DNA of 64,000 nucleotides from Anabas testudineus (taxonomy: Eukaryota; Chordata; Actinopteri; Anabantiformes; Anabantidae): the NCBI RefSeq assembly GCF_900324465.2, contig NC_046611.1:12547369-12611368 (forward strand), read 5' to 3'. A program made the translations under genes and the position numbers. How positions within the stretch are numbered: position 1 is the first letter of the stretch; every line of letters starts with the position of its first letter. Below, in pieces: positions 10,627-22,300 of the stretch. The notes beneath the pieces are model-generated. The model was not told the DNA's origin, ran no database searches, and worked only from the letters and a program-made list of their open reading frames with translations.

Positions 10627-10698
10627 CTCCCCGTCGGGGAATCGAACCCCGGTCTTCAGCGTGACAGGCGGAGATACTGTCCACTATACTAACGAGGA
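10627..10698 (-). tRNA. tRNA-Asp (GTC), intact copy
   Basis: 72 bases on the minus strand, TCCTCGTTAGTATAGTGG at the 5' end and GGTTCGATTCCCCGACGGGG at the 3' end. The seven-pair acceptor stem, T arm and anticodon GTC in loop CTGTCAC are all present. The anticodon stem TCCGC/GCTGA has one mismatch, and the D arm has two changes against the usual vertebrate form. It may therefore be active or slightly decayed. It lies about 107 bp from 5S copy B and in the same orientation; this is the site disrupted by Dada in unit 1. Confidence 0.88.
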
Positions 10699-11307
10699 GG
10701 GGTGCTGGCGTGTTGCTTGACCACGGCCCGCCGTTCCGAGCACTCTTGCCGGTATTCGGGCGGGATGAGGAAGCCTCAGTTGTCCGCGCCAATTGCCCAC
10801 CACTTGTTATTTATTGAACTTTGAAAGCGACTAACAACCCCAGGGACCTGTGCAGGGCGCAGCGGACGGTGAAACGGCACGGTGGGGCATGTCGAGGAAG
10901 GTGGGGGGGTGGGGGGGGGGGGAGTGGACTGCTTTCCGGTCCCCTGCTACTGACTGCTTGAGCTGCTTCCGGTAGACTCACTTACCTTTTTGAGTTATGT
11001 TGCTTTTTGTTTGTTTGCTTGTTTGCTTGATTTGGGTTTGCCATTAGCATTAGCCTTTCTACATTTTCCTACCGTACCAACGCATGTCTATCATCAGCCA
11101 AACTATGAGAACTACTGTCCGGCCAATTTTTACATGATCCCAACCAGGTTGTTTAAACATACCTTCAGGTTCCAGCATTTACCTATTTGTCTCTTGTTTA
11201 GTGACGATAAATACGTTACCTCCCTGTGTTTTGGAATCTCACTTGGTATTGAACCAGCTACAGCACCCTCTGGTATTTGTAAAGACAAGCGGAGGCAAAA
11301 GAGAAAA

Positions 11308-11326
11308 GCTTACAGCACCTGGTATT
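11308..11326 (-). pseudogene. 5S rRNA 3'-end stub, unit 3
   Basis: Counterpart of the stub at 319-337. Confidence 0.78.
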
Positions 11327-11605
11327 TGTTGGCCTCGTTGACTTCCGTCACGTCAATGTAGTGGAGCAAAAAGGAGATCACTTCTCTCTGGCCACCTCCA
11401 ACTGGCAACGTTGAACAGTCGTCACAACTGGACCACGGATGACAGGTTTTCTCGCTGCATTTGGTCTGCACAGCATTTATGTATTTGTCCCTTGTTTAGT
11501 GATGAAATATGCGTTACCTCCCTGTGTTTTGGAATCTCACTTGGTATTGAACCAGCGACAGGACCCTCTGGTGTGTGTAAAGACAAGCGGAGGCAAAAGA
11601 GAAAA

Positions 11606-11723
11606 GCTTACAGCACCTGGTATTCCCAGGCGGTCTCCCATCCAAGTACTAACAAGGCCCTACCCTGCTTGGCTTCCGAGATCAGATGAGATCGGGCGTG
11701 TTCAGGGAGGTATGGCCGTAAGC
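11606..11723 (-). rRNA. 5S rRNA, copy A of unit 3
   Basis: 118 bases, full length, with the copy-A variants (AACAAGGCCCTACCC on the plus strand) and a change near the 5' end (AGGGAGGTATGG). Expressed variant or early pseudogene. Confidence 0.85.
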
Positions 11724-12159
11724 GAAACCCTCTCTTGCCAAGGGCCTTTTCAAACGAGATATCGTGTCAGGCTTTTGGCCTCGTTGACTTCCATCACTTC
11801 CATGTAGAGGAGATCACTTCTGTCTCACGTGTAGTGAGGCGGCATGGGAGGGTGGCAAGTGGATAGGAGCCCAAAATACATCTAACTCATACTAAAGCAC
11901 AGCAATTATCAAAGTGTGCTCTGTTACAGACAGCGTACTTTCCCATCCTTGCCTGCCACGGTGTAAGTTGTGTTACCATCTTCAGGGCTTCCCACCCAGG
12001 TTGTTTAAACGTACTTTCGGGCTTGAGCATTGCCATGTTTGTCTCTTGTGTAGTGACGAAAAATGCGTTACCTCCCTGTGTTTTGGAATCTCCCTTGGTA
12101 TTGAGCCAGCGACAGCACCCTCTGGTGTGTGTAAAGACAAGCGGAGGCAAAAGAGAAAA

Positions 12160-12277
12160 GCTTACAACACCTGGTATTCCCAGGCAGTCTCCCATCCAAG
12201 TACTAACCAGGCCCGACCCTGCTTGGCTTCCGAGATCGGACGAGATCGGGCGTGTTCAGGGTGGTATGGCCGTAAGC
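12160..12277 (-). rRNA. 5S rRNA, copy B of unit 3
   Basis: 118 bases, consensus-like. The sequence upstream of its 5' end (plus-strand side after 12277) differs from the other copies, so its promoter-proximal context has drifted. Confidence 0.9.
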
Positions 12278-12334
12278 AAAAGCTTGTCTTGACAAGGGCC
12301 CTTTTAAACGGGATGTTGTGTCAGGCTTTTGGCC

Positions 12335-13458
12335 TTGATTCAGAGTAACAAAACTCCCGTCTCGATACTGCACGCATTTTCACCAAGAAATCCGTTCCCC
12401 ACCTACACTCCTGGAAGCACAGGACATCACCTGCCATAGTCTTACACAAGATGCACACACGTTAAACCTGGCAAACACCTGCAATGTTCTGTTAAACAAT
12501 AATCATGGAAAAAAAAAGGGAAATCAGCATTTCCGGTGTCTGCGACCTTTGTGATTCCCACCACCCTCACTTTTAAAAGCCTTCCCCAGTTTGGTTGTAG
12601 CCAAACCTTTCCGCACCTTTTTAACCGTCTGAACATCCATATCTGACTCCAAATCGGTGAGGGTAGCCCTAAGAACAATCAGACCGACAGAGAAAGAGCG
12701 CTGGGCCAAACCTGATTCACAGGCACTCCGTGGGAGTAGCGCCGGAGAAGCGGATGAGACCGGGGGCAGCATGCCCCCCTCGGGGTCCCCTTCTCCCAGT
12801 CCCGCTCTCGCAAAAGCGTGTCCATACTGGAACCGATTTCAAGGTCGGAGTCCTGTGCAAAGAATTGTTCAGCCGTCATAAACTCCGCCGGGGTCCCACA
12901 GACTTCACCAAGCTCCAAGCCCCCTTCACTCACCGCATCGCTACTGACTGCCTCCTCACAGTCCCTCAAAGGGCAGCCACCCTCCTCGTCCTCCTAAGTG
13001 GCAGACACCAGACAGTCACCCCCCTCTGCCATGCCCTGTCCAATCTCCGCAGCCACTCCTCCCACACACACACACACACTTACATTCCAGACTATGGCAG
13101 GTGACGCACCTGCGTTACCATAGTATGGAATATGGCAAAGAGTGTACAGTGTCATTAAATTTAACTTTCACATACCTGGTGCCATCTGCCACATCCGTGC
13201 CTGGCCACATCCTCCGTTTAATCAGCGAAATCGCCTTTACCCCCCACACATCCAGTCTCTCCAGAATGTCCTCATCAGGCACGTAGGCCAGCAGATTCAA
13301 AAATGAAACCACAAGCTCATCCAGAGCAAGAGATTTTACCATCATGATCACAGATCCCACTTTAAAACCATCCAAAAGTCTCTTCTTTGCAGAAACCAGA
13401 CAGTCACCCCCCTTGCCCAAAAGCCTGACATGACATCCCTCTTTTAATTGTGATGTCA
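12335..13458 (-). mobile_element. Broken LINE (Tx1/L1-like ORF1 remnant) in 5S spacer
   Basis: Minus-strand remains of a non-LTR retrotransposon. The clearest part is an ORF1 piece, 13115-13420, with VVSFLNLLAYVPDEDILERL and IKRRMWPGTDVADGTRYVKV, matching my memory of fish Tx1/L1-type ORF1 RNA-binding proteins that precede CCHC knuckles. The knuckles are missing. C-terminal acidic and basic tail pieces lie at 12440-12970, and a possible ORF2 start (DVLCFQECR) lies near 12345-12440. Flanks share the 16-bp spacer sequence TGTCAGGCTTTTGGCC (12319-12334 and 13459-13474), like a target duplication. Internal deletion makes it defective. Tx1-clade elements include 5S-targeting families (Mutsu), but that identity is only suggested. 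Confidence 0.6.
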
Positions 13459-13474
13459 TGTCAGGCTTTTGGCC
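13415..13474. repeat. Inverted repeat at LINE / 5S-spacer border
   Basis: AAAAGCCTGACATGACATC (13419-13437) is perfectly complementary to 13452-13470 across a 14-base loop. One arm is 5S spacer, so spacer sequence is present inverted at the LINE 5' end. Confidence 0.85.
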
Positions 13475-13505
13475 ATATTGACTTCCATCACATCCATATA
13501 GGTCA
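13459..13505 (-). repeat. 5S-array spacer remnant
   Basis: Close match to array spacer at 776-822 (CAGGCTTTTGGCC...TTGACTTCCATCAC), showing that the 5S array once continued past the LINE insertion. Confidence 0.8.
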
Positions 13506-14800
13506 GACTTTTCCATCCATCCTCTAGCTCAGACTGTTTGGCCTCAATGAGACGGCAGGCATCTCTGGATTCCACCTTGAAGATGCAATGAGATAGGTGC
13601 CTCATGAAGGTGGGGTACAGGTAGTGGCTCTCTGTAGTGAGAATTGCTGTAAAGCGGCGCATCAGGTGCCATACATCAACAAGTTTTGCGTGCGTCCGAT
13701 CTGTAAAGTTCCAAGATGGCCAGAAGAGTCTGCCTCCAGCAGCTCCTGGTCTGTAGGCTCAGCATAGACACTATCCCTCTTGTGTGGTGGGGGAGGTGGA
13801 TGAAGAGGTGGAGTCAAGAGAGGGGCCCGTTCACCTGAGGCAGAACAATAAATACATTTCTTTTGTTTCGTGAAATATTTGGTTGTATGTGTGTATTTGT
13901 GTGTGTTAACAGTGGACAGCCAAGCCATCTAAACACTACAAGACAACCCCATGTGATTTTTGAAGAGACAAAGCAAAGGGAACACAAAATGACAACAGAC
14001 TAAATCTGGTGAGGGAGTTAATCAGGCAGCAGCTAGAAGTGGTTATAAGAGTAATTCCATAAAGAAGGATGAAGACGTTTTTCACTATGGATGACTCATT
14101 AGTGATGCTTCAACATGTAATTGGCAGGCAATGTAATTGTAACATAATGCAAGAGGAAAAACATTAAACATACAGTGAACACAACAGTATATAGTTTAGG
14201 ATAGTGTTTAATTTTGACTTGAGTTGTCAAATCTATGCACATCAGACAATTTGTTATAATGTTATTTATGACTAATGATTTTTACAGTATTGGACTATGA
14301 TTCAAATGTTTCTAAAGACAAACCAGATCTTTTTTGGTTCCTCTGACTCATACAGGCTCTGCAAGTCCCTGAAGCCAAAAATAGTCTGTCCCTCCTGGCC
14401 AGGTTGGAGGGACACAGTGCTTTCTCAAACATTAACAAAGTCAGGATTCATTGTATGAATCCTATTTAGAGACTCTAACCTTGTTGGCCATCAGAGGGGA
14501 CTGAGACCCTGTTCTCTCTCACTCCTTCTGGCGGGAGGCAACCAGATTAACGGCATATCCAACATCATTCTCCAGTAGCCAGTGGAAGCTCTTCCCCTAG
14601 TACTTCCCGAACTGAACCTTTCACTGGCTCAGCACGAGCGTGGCATTGGCTGTGTCGCCTCACCATCCTCGAAGGTGACATGGTCCCAGGCCTCTGCATC
14701 CACCTCCTCTGGGGTTTTGCCCCTGTAGGCTGGCTGGCCTCCAGTACGCTGCTGAGGCCTTTAAAACAAGGGTCCAATTATGGGTCCTCCTAAATGTTAG
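13500..14800 (-). mobile_element. Decayed second Dada copy
   Basis: Two minus-strand islands resemble the Dada protein at 2364-8167. At 14420-14620 a frame reads QFGKY-stop-GKSFHWLLENDVGYA and a following RQKE stretch, aligning to the GKYKGKSFRWLLENDIGY module. At 13500-13690 a frame reads HLMRRFTAILTTESHYLYPT, aligning to LFHCMRRFLRECVSEHHPLY of the transposase core. Order and orientation agree with one element on the minus strand from which most of the middle is gone. It is much older than the copy in unit 1 and belongs to a different Dada lineage by sequence. The ends are not defined. Confidence 0.6.
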
Positions 14801-16046
14801 ATGTTCCATCTAAATGTAAAAAATAAACACCAGTGGAGCACTTCCAGTAAGGTTAAAGTTAATGAGTAAGTAAAGTAAGCTAATGTATTATTAGTAGTAA
14901 TGGCATTATATGACTGGTGCTTTTATATTAAAACTTACTTTCGCTCTTTTTCAAACAGTTCCAATCCATACAATGGAGAGGATAAAACAATTAGGCTGCA
15001 TTATATTGCTGAACTCATTTATTTCATAAATAAAGATCATTTCACCTACTTGTCACTATTTGGATTATTGATAAGGGTTCTGTCTCCTTATTTAAGGAGT
15101 GTCATTATTATATCACAGACACTCTGATATCTTTTGTATGTTCCATGACGTTATGGAAGAAATACATATATCAAAGTACTGCAGGAATATTCCATTACAG
15201 TTCAAGTACAGGTTACAGTACATTCAAGTACAGGTCCTGCCTTCACATGGTTTGACTATGAAAAAGTCATAGTTAAACTATGTGACTGAATAACGTTCAT
15301 ACTGTATTTTTAGACTTGCATTGCTAATAGTAGATATTAAATATTATATAAATATTTTCATTTGTTTTAAGTTTGAGCTACATGAACGACACACGACTAG
15401 TTCAGAACGATAACAAATAAGGCACAGAATGAATTTGAGGTATTAAAAAAATAAATTTTCACACTTTAACAACTAATGAATGAACTACTGACCTAATGAA
15501 TCCACCACCGACAACAACATGCTAGCAACTACAGTCATACCGTCATGTGGTTCTCACGTTTTTTTCCACAAAAAAACAAACAAAAAAACAACACGGTTGT
15601 CTATGTATGGTTAATGTCACTCTTAAGTGCGAGTTTAGCATGTCTGTAAAGATAAATTTGATTAAAAGGTTTTTAATACTACACTTGCAGACGCTCCGGT
15701 TGGAATTGACTTCGGGACGGGGGGGGGGGGGGGTGGGGGGGGGTGTTGCTTTACGAAGTCGGAACACATCCTCATCTCCTATTGGACGACTCAGACAGGA
15801 TTCTCGAAATTGGAATAAATTCGGCAATCTGATTGGTCGTCCGCTCTCCTAAAACCAGCGCTAATCGGAACAATGCTGCGCGGCGATTGGATGGGGCGGG
15901 ACATAGCCGTGGACGGCCATTGGCCAGAGGGAAGAGCCACACGGACCATAGAGTTACATCGAGAGACGTTTTGGTGCTGCTGAGGCAGCTGGACCACTGA
16001 TGAACTGACAGCTGAAATATCCCTGTTTTCCTTGGTGCAAATATTC
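14800..16046. other. No gene seen
   Basis: AT-rich sequence with a poly-G tract at 15718-15744. I find no supported gene or recognised repeat. Confidence 0.5.
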
Positions 16047-16336
16047 AGCATTTATGTATTTGTCTCTTGTTTAGTGATGAAAAGTATGTTTCCTCCCTGT
16101 GTTTTGGAATCTCCCTTGGTATTGAACCAGCGACAGCACCCTCTGGTGGGTGGAAAGACAAGTGGAGGCAAAAGACAAAAGCTTACAGCACCTGGTATTC
16201 CCAGGCGGTCTCCCATCCAAGTACTAACAAGGTCCCGACCCTGCTTGGCTTCTGAGATCGGGCGTGTTCAGGGTGGTATGGCCGTAAGCGAAAGTCTCTT
16301 TTGCCAAGGCCCCTTTTAAACGGGATGTTGTGTCAA
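16047..16336 (-). repeat. Isolated 5S monomer (spacer plus gene)
   Basis: Matches the array monomer on both sides of the 5S sequence (compare 490-780). It sits about 2.5 kb from the array remnant, so it is a dispersed or left-behind copy. Confidence 0.85.
16181..16289 (-). pseudogene. 5S rRNA pseudogene (109 bases)
   Basis: A 5S copy lacking about ten bases in the A-box side of the gene, where the GATCTCG direct repeat has collapsed to one copy. The deletion lies near the 5' third of the RNA (helix II/III region), so it is unlikely to give functional 5S rRNA. Confidence 0.85.
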
Positions 16337-16344
16337 GTCATTTC

Positions 16345-16700
16345 TTTAATTTATCAGTTTTTGTCTTTGTCGAAATTTTTCCAGAACCCTATTCTCTGCA
16401 TCATCTTCTCTCCCACCAACTAACTTCATGTCCTCTCTATTCCACCTGGTTCCCTCTCATTCACACATGTATTCTGTGTTGCTGCAGCTAATCTTCATTC
16501 CTCTGATTTCCAAAGCACATCACCACCTCTGGACCAACATCAGACTCTTCCATACCTTCATCCTCTTCAATGCCCTCCTCATTTCACTTTGCTAATTACT
16601 TCCTGCTCCACAACAGCCACCTCTTCTACTCTTTGTTCATTTTTATTTTCCTCATTCCTCAACGTTTCAAAGTTCTCCTTCCATCTTCTTATCACACTCC
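16345..16700 (-). mobile_element. LINE reverse-transcriptase fragment
   Basis: The minus strand near 16445-16525 reads RGMKISCSNTEYMC, matching the RGMKVSRSKTEYMCVNERE motif I know from a common teleost non-LTR reverse transcriptase, with acidic lysine-rich sequence before it. Stops and shifts break the frame. Only a short decayed piece of ORF2 remains. Confidence 0.55.
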
Positions 16701-16880
16701 TTACACCTGTCAATACATTTCAATTCAATTCAACTTCTAACTAATATGTGCTTACAAATGTTTATTACAGTTTAACATCTTTAATCCTGCAAGAAAATAC
16801 TGCTTAACACAGAGGCATGATTTTTAGATTTTTATTGTGTCTTCAATAGGTCACATACAGCATCTTATGGTGCAGCACTA

Positions 16881-17648
16881 TTATTTGTTACAGCTGTCCC
16901 AGTTGCAGCAGCTGACCTTCAGACCCTCAGCGAATCCCAGTTTCAGACACTCCACCATCTTGAAGCAGGACTTATGGAAAGTGTCTTCTGCAGAGACATT
17001 AGAAACATTTTATTATTTTCTTTTACTTTCTGTCAGTTTGTTTAAAAGCAATTTTTTTTTCTAAAAAAGCTTAAACATTTGGTACTTTTGCTCATATTAA
17101 AGAGTATGGAATATCTAATATGTATAGAATAATTTGACTTAGAATTTAACAATTACTTAATTATTAATAATTATTAACAATAAAACACAAAAAATATATT
17201 ACATATAATTTACAGAATTGTGTAATTAAATTAATAAACATTTAGTCAAATGTCTACCTCTCATGATATGACATTAACCATAAATGAGGGATTCGTTTGT
17301 AGAAACCTACACTTTTTATTTTATGTTATGCAAGGAAAGTGATAATGAGATCATAACTGATGAGATAATACGTCTACGCAACCCACCATATGGTGCTGGG
17401 TAGGTGATTTTAGCGCAGGCATCCATCTCTGGAGGACAGGTGTCCACAGACTCCACACAGTCTCCACTGTCAGGAGCCTCACGGATACAGCTGACACAGT
17501 GCAGGGCCTCACCTGTGATGCATGAAGACAACAAGACCTGTAGAGCACTGTAAAAGTTCAAGTACAAAAACACATAAACTGAATTTTCTCTGTATTTACC
17601 ATAGGTGACGGCCACCAGGAGCAGGAGAGCAAAAGCAAAGACCTTCAT
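16881..17648 (-). CDS. Ly6/three-finger secreted protein
   Basis: Three exons (17600-17648, 17387-17512, 16881-16987) give 93 residues. Residues 1-17 are a signal peptide (MKVFAFALLLLVAVTYG). The mature part has ten cysteines, starting LHCVSC and ending in the family signature SCCNWDSCNK-stop. This is the LU / three-finger fold of Ly6, CD59, SLURP and snake-toxin relatives. There is no hydrophobic tail after CNK, so it should be secreted rather than GPI-anchored. Intron positions (after the signal peptide and mid-domain) are the usual ones. The ligand cannot be told; it may be one of the fish-expanded ly6-like genes. A TATA box lies upstream. Confidence 0.9.
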
Positions 17649-17714
17649 TTTCTGTTACCTCTGATGTCTGCAGATGAAATTAATGCAACAAATACCTTTT
17701 GATGATGCACTCTG

Positions 17715-17722
17715 CTTATATA
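17715..17722 (-). promoter_or_regulatory. TATA box of the Ly6-like gene
   Basis: TATATAAG on the minus strand about 67 bp before the ATG. This leaves room for a start site near 17690 and a short 5' UTR. A strong TATA box fits a tissue-restricted secreted-protein gene. Confidence 0.6.
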
Positions 17723-17739
17723 GTGTCATGTAAGTTTTT

Positions 17740-19390
17740 TTATTATCATTTTCTGTATAAAGCCATACCTTACCTTCTGAACCTGTGCAGGTTACTGTGT
17801 ACCTCTCCTGCCACCCTTCCTCTCTTTTATAGCGCTTCATCAGACAGGCACATCGCTGATAATGGTCACTGCTGTGGGAAAGTGCCCACATTGCAAAACG
17901 TGCAAAACAGCTGCAAACGCATAATGTTTAATCTTTACGATGCCACTGGAGCTTTGTGGAGGAAAATTAAACTGATAATTTGTCTTGTAAGTCAAAACTA
18001 AAAGGTTCAGTTGTGATGACAGTGAGTCAATTTAACTGTCTTTTTAAACCCCATACTTAGTAAGGCTCTGACGGTGTCACACAGTCAGATTTCCACATTT
18101 ACACTCATCTACTATTGTAAGAATACCTTTAGAATTTTCTTTACTTCTGCATAAATGTGACCTAAAACACAGTTTTCAGATTGAAGAACATGAACTTAAC
18201 TTCTGTGCAAAGAAATTGCAAATGTTTTTTTGTCCATATTTTCTGATTTGCTTCTAACTCAGACACTTTCCTGATTAGATGCTTCAACTGGAACTTGCAT
18301 TCTGTAAATCCTGAGCTCAGATATCTAGAGGGAGGTGAGGTGGACTGTCTTGGGAACATGAAGAAACAGAGGTCTGGACCCCCTTGTTGAGCCTCCTGCA
18401 GAATATATGGCTAAAACATTTTATATTCACAGTATACCATAGCTATGTTTGTTTGTTCTGCTGGGAGACTGAACTCAAAGGGTGGAAACGGGCAAACATT
18501 TTGTTTTTGATACAGTAACATCACAGAAATTAAACACTGATGGGATGTTTAATGAAGAAAATAGCGTGTACTGTAATGCTGGTGATGAATGTGTCAGCTC
18601 CTCCAGTTGGCACCAGCTTTGTGTTGTGTAACGTGTACATTTACTGTAGATTAGAATATTGAATGTGGCAGGAGTCTTTTTCCCATGGACCAACTTATGA
18701 TAGAGAGAGTGGCTGAGCTCAGCACATAAATGAATCAAGTGAAACAAGTATTTCCTAGCAAGTAAAATAACCCATCCACTGCCATAAATTACTTTTTTTT
18801 AATATATATATATTTTGTAGGAATTTAAAAAGGCAAACTGCTGTAATCTGTACTGTACTGATATTACGTACAGTGTAAATTAATTTGTATTAACAATACT
18901 GCTGCCGTCTGCTGAGTCAGCAGCACCCACTAACTGTGAATCCAGCAGGTGTACTGCAGGTCAGCCAATACATGGCTCACTTATTACATCTCACCTGATA
19001 GAATATTTGATCGCAGGAAATATTCACGTACAAGATGTGAGCTTCGTTGTTCCTGCACTTATGAGACGCTGTGCTCAATTTAATCACTTCTACTGTGCCT
19101 TTTTGCTTTAATTGTTCTCCCTTCTATTCAGGTCCCCGATGAGCTCTTCGGTTCTGCATGACACTGATGAAGAGGTTGTGGTCAACAGGTCTGACAGTGT
19201 GCTCATGTTAGTGTAAAACTAGAAGTATTGCACTGTGGTTGTTTGCCACTGCCAACCAGTCAAGTTGCATATTACATACGTCTGTCTGGACCCATATTCT
19301 AATCAGGTGGGTGTTATGATGTAATTACCTTCAGGTCTAGGAATAAATATAAAGAGAATATGCACAGTCACCTGCAGAAACGGGGGCTTC
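17740..19390. other. Intergenic, no gene seen
   Basis: AT-rich sequence between the Ly6-like promoter and the presumed arhgap1 3' end. I see no supported exon or known repeat. Confidence 0.5.
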
Positions 19391-22300
19391 GATTCACAAT
19401 TGTCTTTATTGTTTGCACACATTGATATTACAGTATTATTACTAATATATCATACATACATACATCAGACAAGATTCATTACATATCAAAAGTAAATGAT
19501 AAAAAAATAAGGATAAATAAATATGATCACTAAGTATCAATAAATCAGCCTGGAAACCAAATCGTTTGTCACGCAGACAAATATATTGTTCACTGTCACC
19601 ATGACAACAGCTACAGTACAAGGATCCATAGATTAGACATGGCTGTAATTGATCAGCAGAGTTAAGGAGAAACAGTGGTATGGAAATCCAATAAACACTA
19701 AATGTACTTGGTTGAAATTACTGTAAATACAAAAGGTACATGAAAGAAATGTCCAACATCGAGTCTGATCATGAAGTTATAAGAGAATTCAGGTGTGCAG
19801 CACTTTTGTAGATCTGAAACAGCTGATCCCAGCTGGAAAATACCGGTAGTAACTTTGATATATTTTGTTTTTTTGTTGGGTTAACTGGACATCGAAGAAA
19901 GGCTGAACATAAGTAAGCTTGAACTAAAAAGTGAAGATAAAAATGAATGAGGAGATGAACCCTATGATTTGAGAAAGGTAGAAAAAAAGTCAACGTTTAA
20001 AGTGCACTGAATTTCAGAATTCAGGTTTTGATTTCAGCATAGTGAGAAGATTAATTACAGAAGACATGTTAATGAAGCTTTAAAATTCTCAAACCTGCGA
20101 TCGTCTATTACAACTGGGCTGTGTTCAACAAGCTTGGACGGGAGATCAACTGTTTTCTGCTGAAAACATTCAGCATGTTAACACACACATTTTAAACACT
20201 GTCTAAAATACAAAACACCAAAGTTTTGTTGAACACATCTGGCATTGTTTTAATCTATAACAGAATGGGCACACTGGCACTTCGATGGCTAATCACGATC
20301 ACCTGGAGGAAACAGATAAGGCACGAGCATACACGAGCATGTACGCACACGCACACACACACATATTGTTGTTAAGTAAAAAAAACTTGTATCTCCAAGA
20401 CGTTTTTTTTTCATCAAGCTAAGAAAGTTAGTGTGATTTCATCTTGTTTTTGTTGTTTTTTCAATGAGTTTTTGAATGGGATATGATCACATGGTTGTCA
20501 TGTCAGCCTAAAAAGATCCTCTCTTATTACGTCAAACAACAAAAATGACCAAAATTGGAGTTACAAGGTTTTCACCTGACAACAGACACAGACAAACACA
20601 CATACACACACACCTGAACTAACAGGAGCCCTAGTCTTTACATTTTTTTTTTGGCTATATACATTTAAACCCAACAGTTTGATGTATTTTGTCTATTCAG
20701 ATGTTCTTGGTCCATCAGAGTTAGAATTTACATAAAAACTCACATCGACACACACGCACGCACGCACGCACACACCAAATGCTTGTCAACGGTCATGGCA
20801 TCGACCTCAACCGAGTTAAAATAGATATACTTCTGAGATATTTTTTGCTTTTTTTTTTTTGCTTTCATCCTCAGTCAAACTAAATCTTTGCAGCACTAAA
20901 AGCTACTGGACTCTGTCCCTGAACGCCTCACTACATGGATGACCTACACTCACCAGATCTGAATCTGACAGACAGCTCACACTACACCTTCTTTATAGAC
21001 ACAGTGCTCCTTAACAAAAAGTCGTATTGAATTTGGCATCTGGGAGTGGCTAATGTGCGAGAGGTAATATGCCAGTGGGGGCAGTGGGGGTTCGAGTCTG
21101 TGTCGTGGTTTCAGCCTCAGTTTCAGAACCGTTACACTTCTACTCTTCAGTCACATCGTATTACTGTATTATTATCATCGTATTACAGCACTAGTACTTA
21201 CAGCCTGTCACTATTTTGGTGACAATATTGACAATATAAAATGCAACTGATTCAACAGCACTTGGCCAGGAGTCTTAAGAAAAAATTAAATAAAAATAAA
21301 GCTGGAAGATGCACCTCAGAGTACAGAGTGCAGCAACTACAGAGACACAGTTTGGCATGTGAATTATATACATGAAACAAAATGAGAAAAATCTGTAAAA
21401 TAAACATAATTATGCAAATACAAAGCAATTGGACATGAAGGAACGTGTAGCTGGACACGGCTAGCCTACAGCCTGTTGGTGTGGACAGAGTATGTAGTAC
21501 TTTGGGTCTACACGCTGCTCACAACACTATACTGCATGTCACAGCTGTACGCAATTAAAGTGTGCAGGTATAAATCTGTTTGCCTCATGGCTGTTTCATT
21601 GTATATTAGTACCCAAGCACGAATGAGTAGTACTTAACAAGTAGCCTGTAGTGTGGTCATTCAACTGAAACTCAGTGGTAAAAATCTATTTATATAACAT
21701 GCGGTGGATTATCTATCACTGACAAACACTTAAAATTATCATACAACTTGGACAAACTCCGTGGCACAGCACTGAGCAAAAACATGAAAAGAAAAATTCT
21801 AACTCATCTAAAGGGACATTCTGTGTTATAAGAAGGACAGAAACTAAATTGAGCAAACAAGACATGTTCCAGATGAAAGGATCCAGAATGCACACAGAGG
21901 TGAAAGATGGCAGCCAGAATGAATGCTAGACAACACTAACACTGACGACAAACGCACAGCAAAGAGGAACACAACATGTAGGAACCAAGGATAATGGTTT
22001 CAAAATGCTAATACCCAGAAATCCATGGGGTTGAAGTTGGCAGCATGTACACTGAACACTACAAATTATGGGGCTAAAGATCTAGTACACAGTGCACAAT
22101 GTTACACTTTCTCAAAAACAAATGAGTCTTACAGTATCAACTCGAGTTTATTGGTGAATGAAGAAAAACCCACAGAACTGAAAAGTGTATGTTGTGTTCC
22201 TCAACTCACATTTTTTAACATCACTAATAAACTAGCCAACCTTGAAACGCAGCATTTTTACAGAATAACGTGGTGTATTAAGAAAATTACTGTAGGCTTT

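Larger units (their letters stand above)
8838..10661 (-). repeat. 5S rRNA / tRNA-Asp tandem array, unit 2
   Basis: Complete unit of 1,824 bp (period from the same tRNA base at 8838 and 10662). Order on the plus strand: tRNA 5' end, G-rich spacer, 5S stub, 5S copy A, 5S copy B, tRNA 3' end. Compared with units 1 and 3 it has about 70 extra bases near 9560-9660 and many scattered single-base gains and losses. Confidence 0.9.
10662..12334 (-). repeat. 5S rRNA / tRNA-Asp tandem array, unit 3 (truncated)
   Basis: Repeats the unit from the tRNA 5' half through 5S copies A and B, then loses homology at 12334 in the spacer where a LINE is inserted. No tRNA-Asp follows before unrelated sequence, so the array ends here. 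Confidence 0.9.

Noticed and set aside
1-12300. CRISPR-like appearance of regularly spaced repeats
   Set aside because: The repeats are whole 5S/tRNA units hundreds of bases long in a vertebrate genome.
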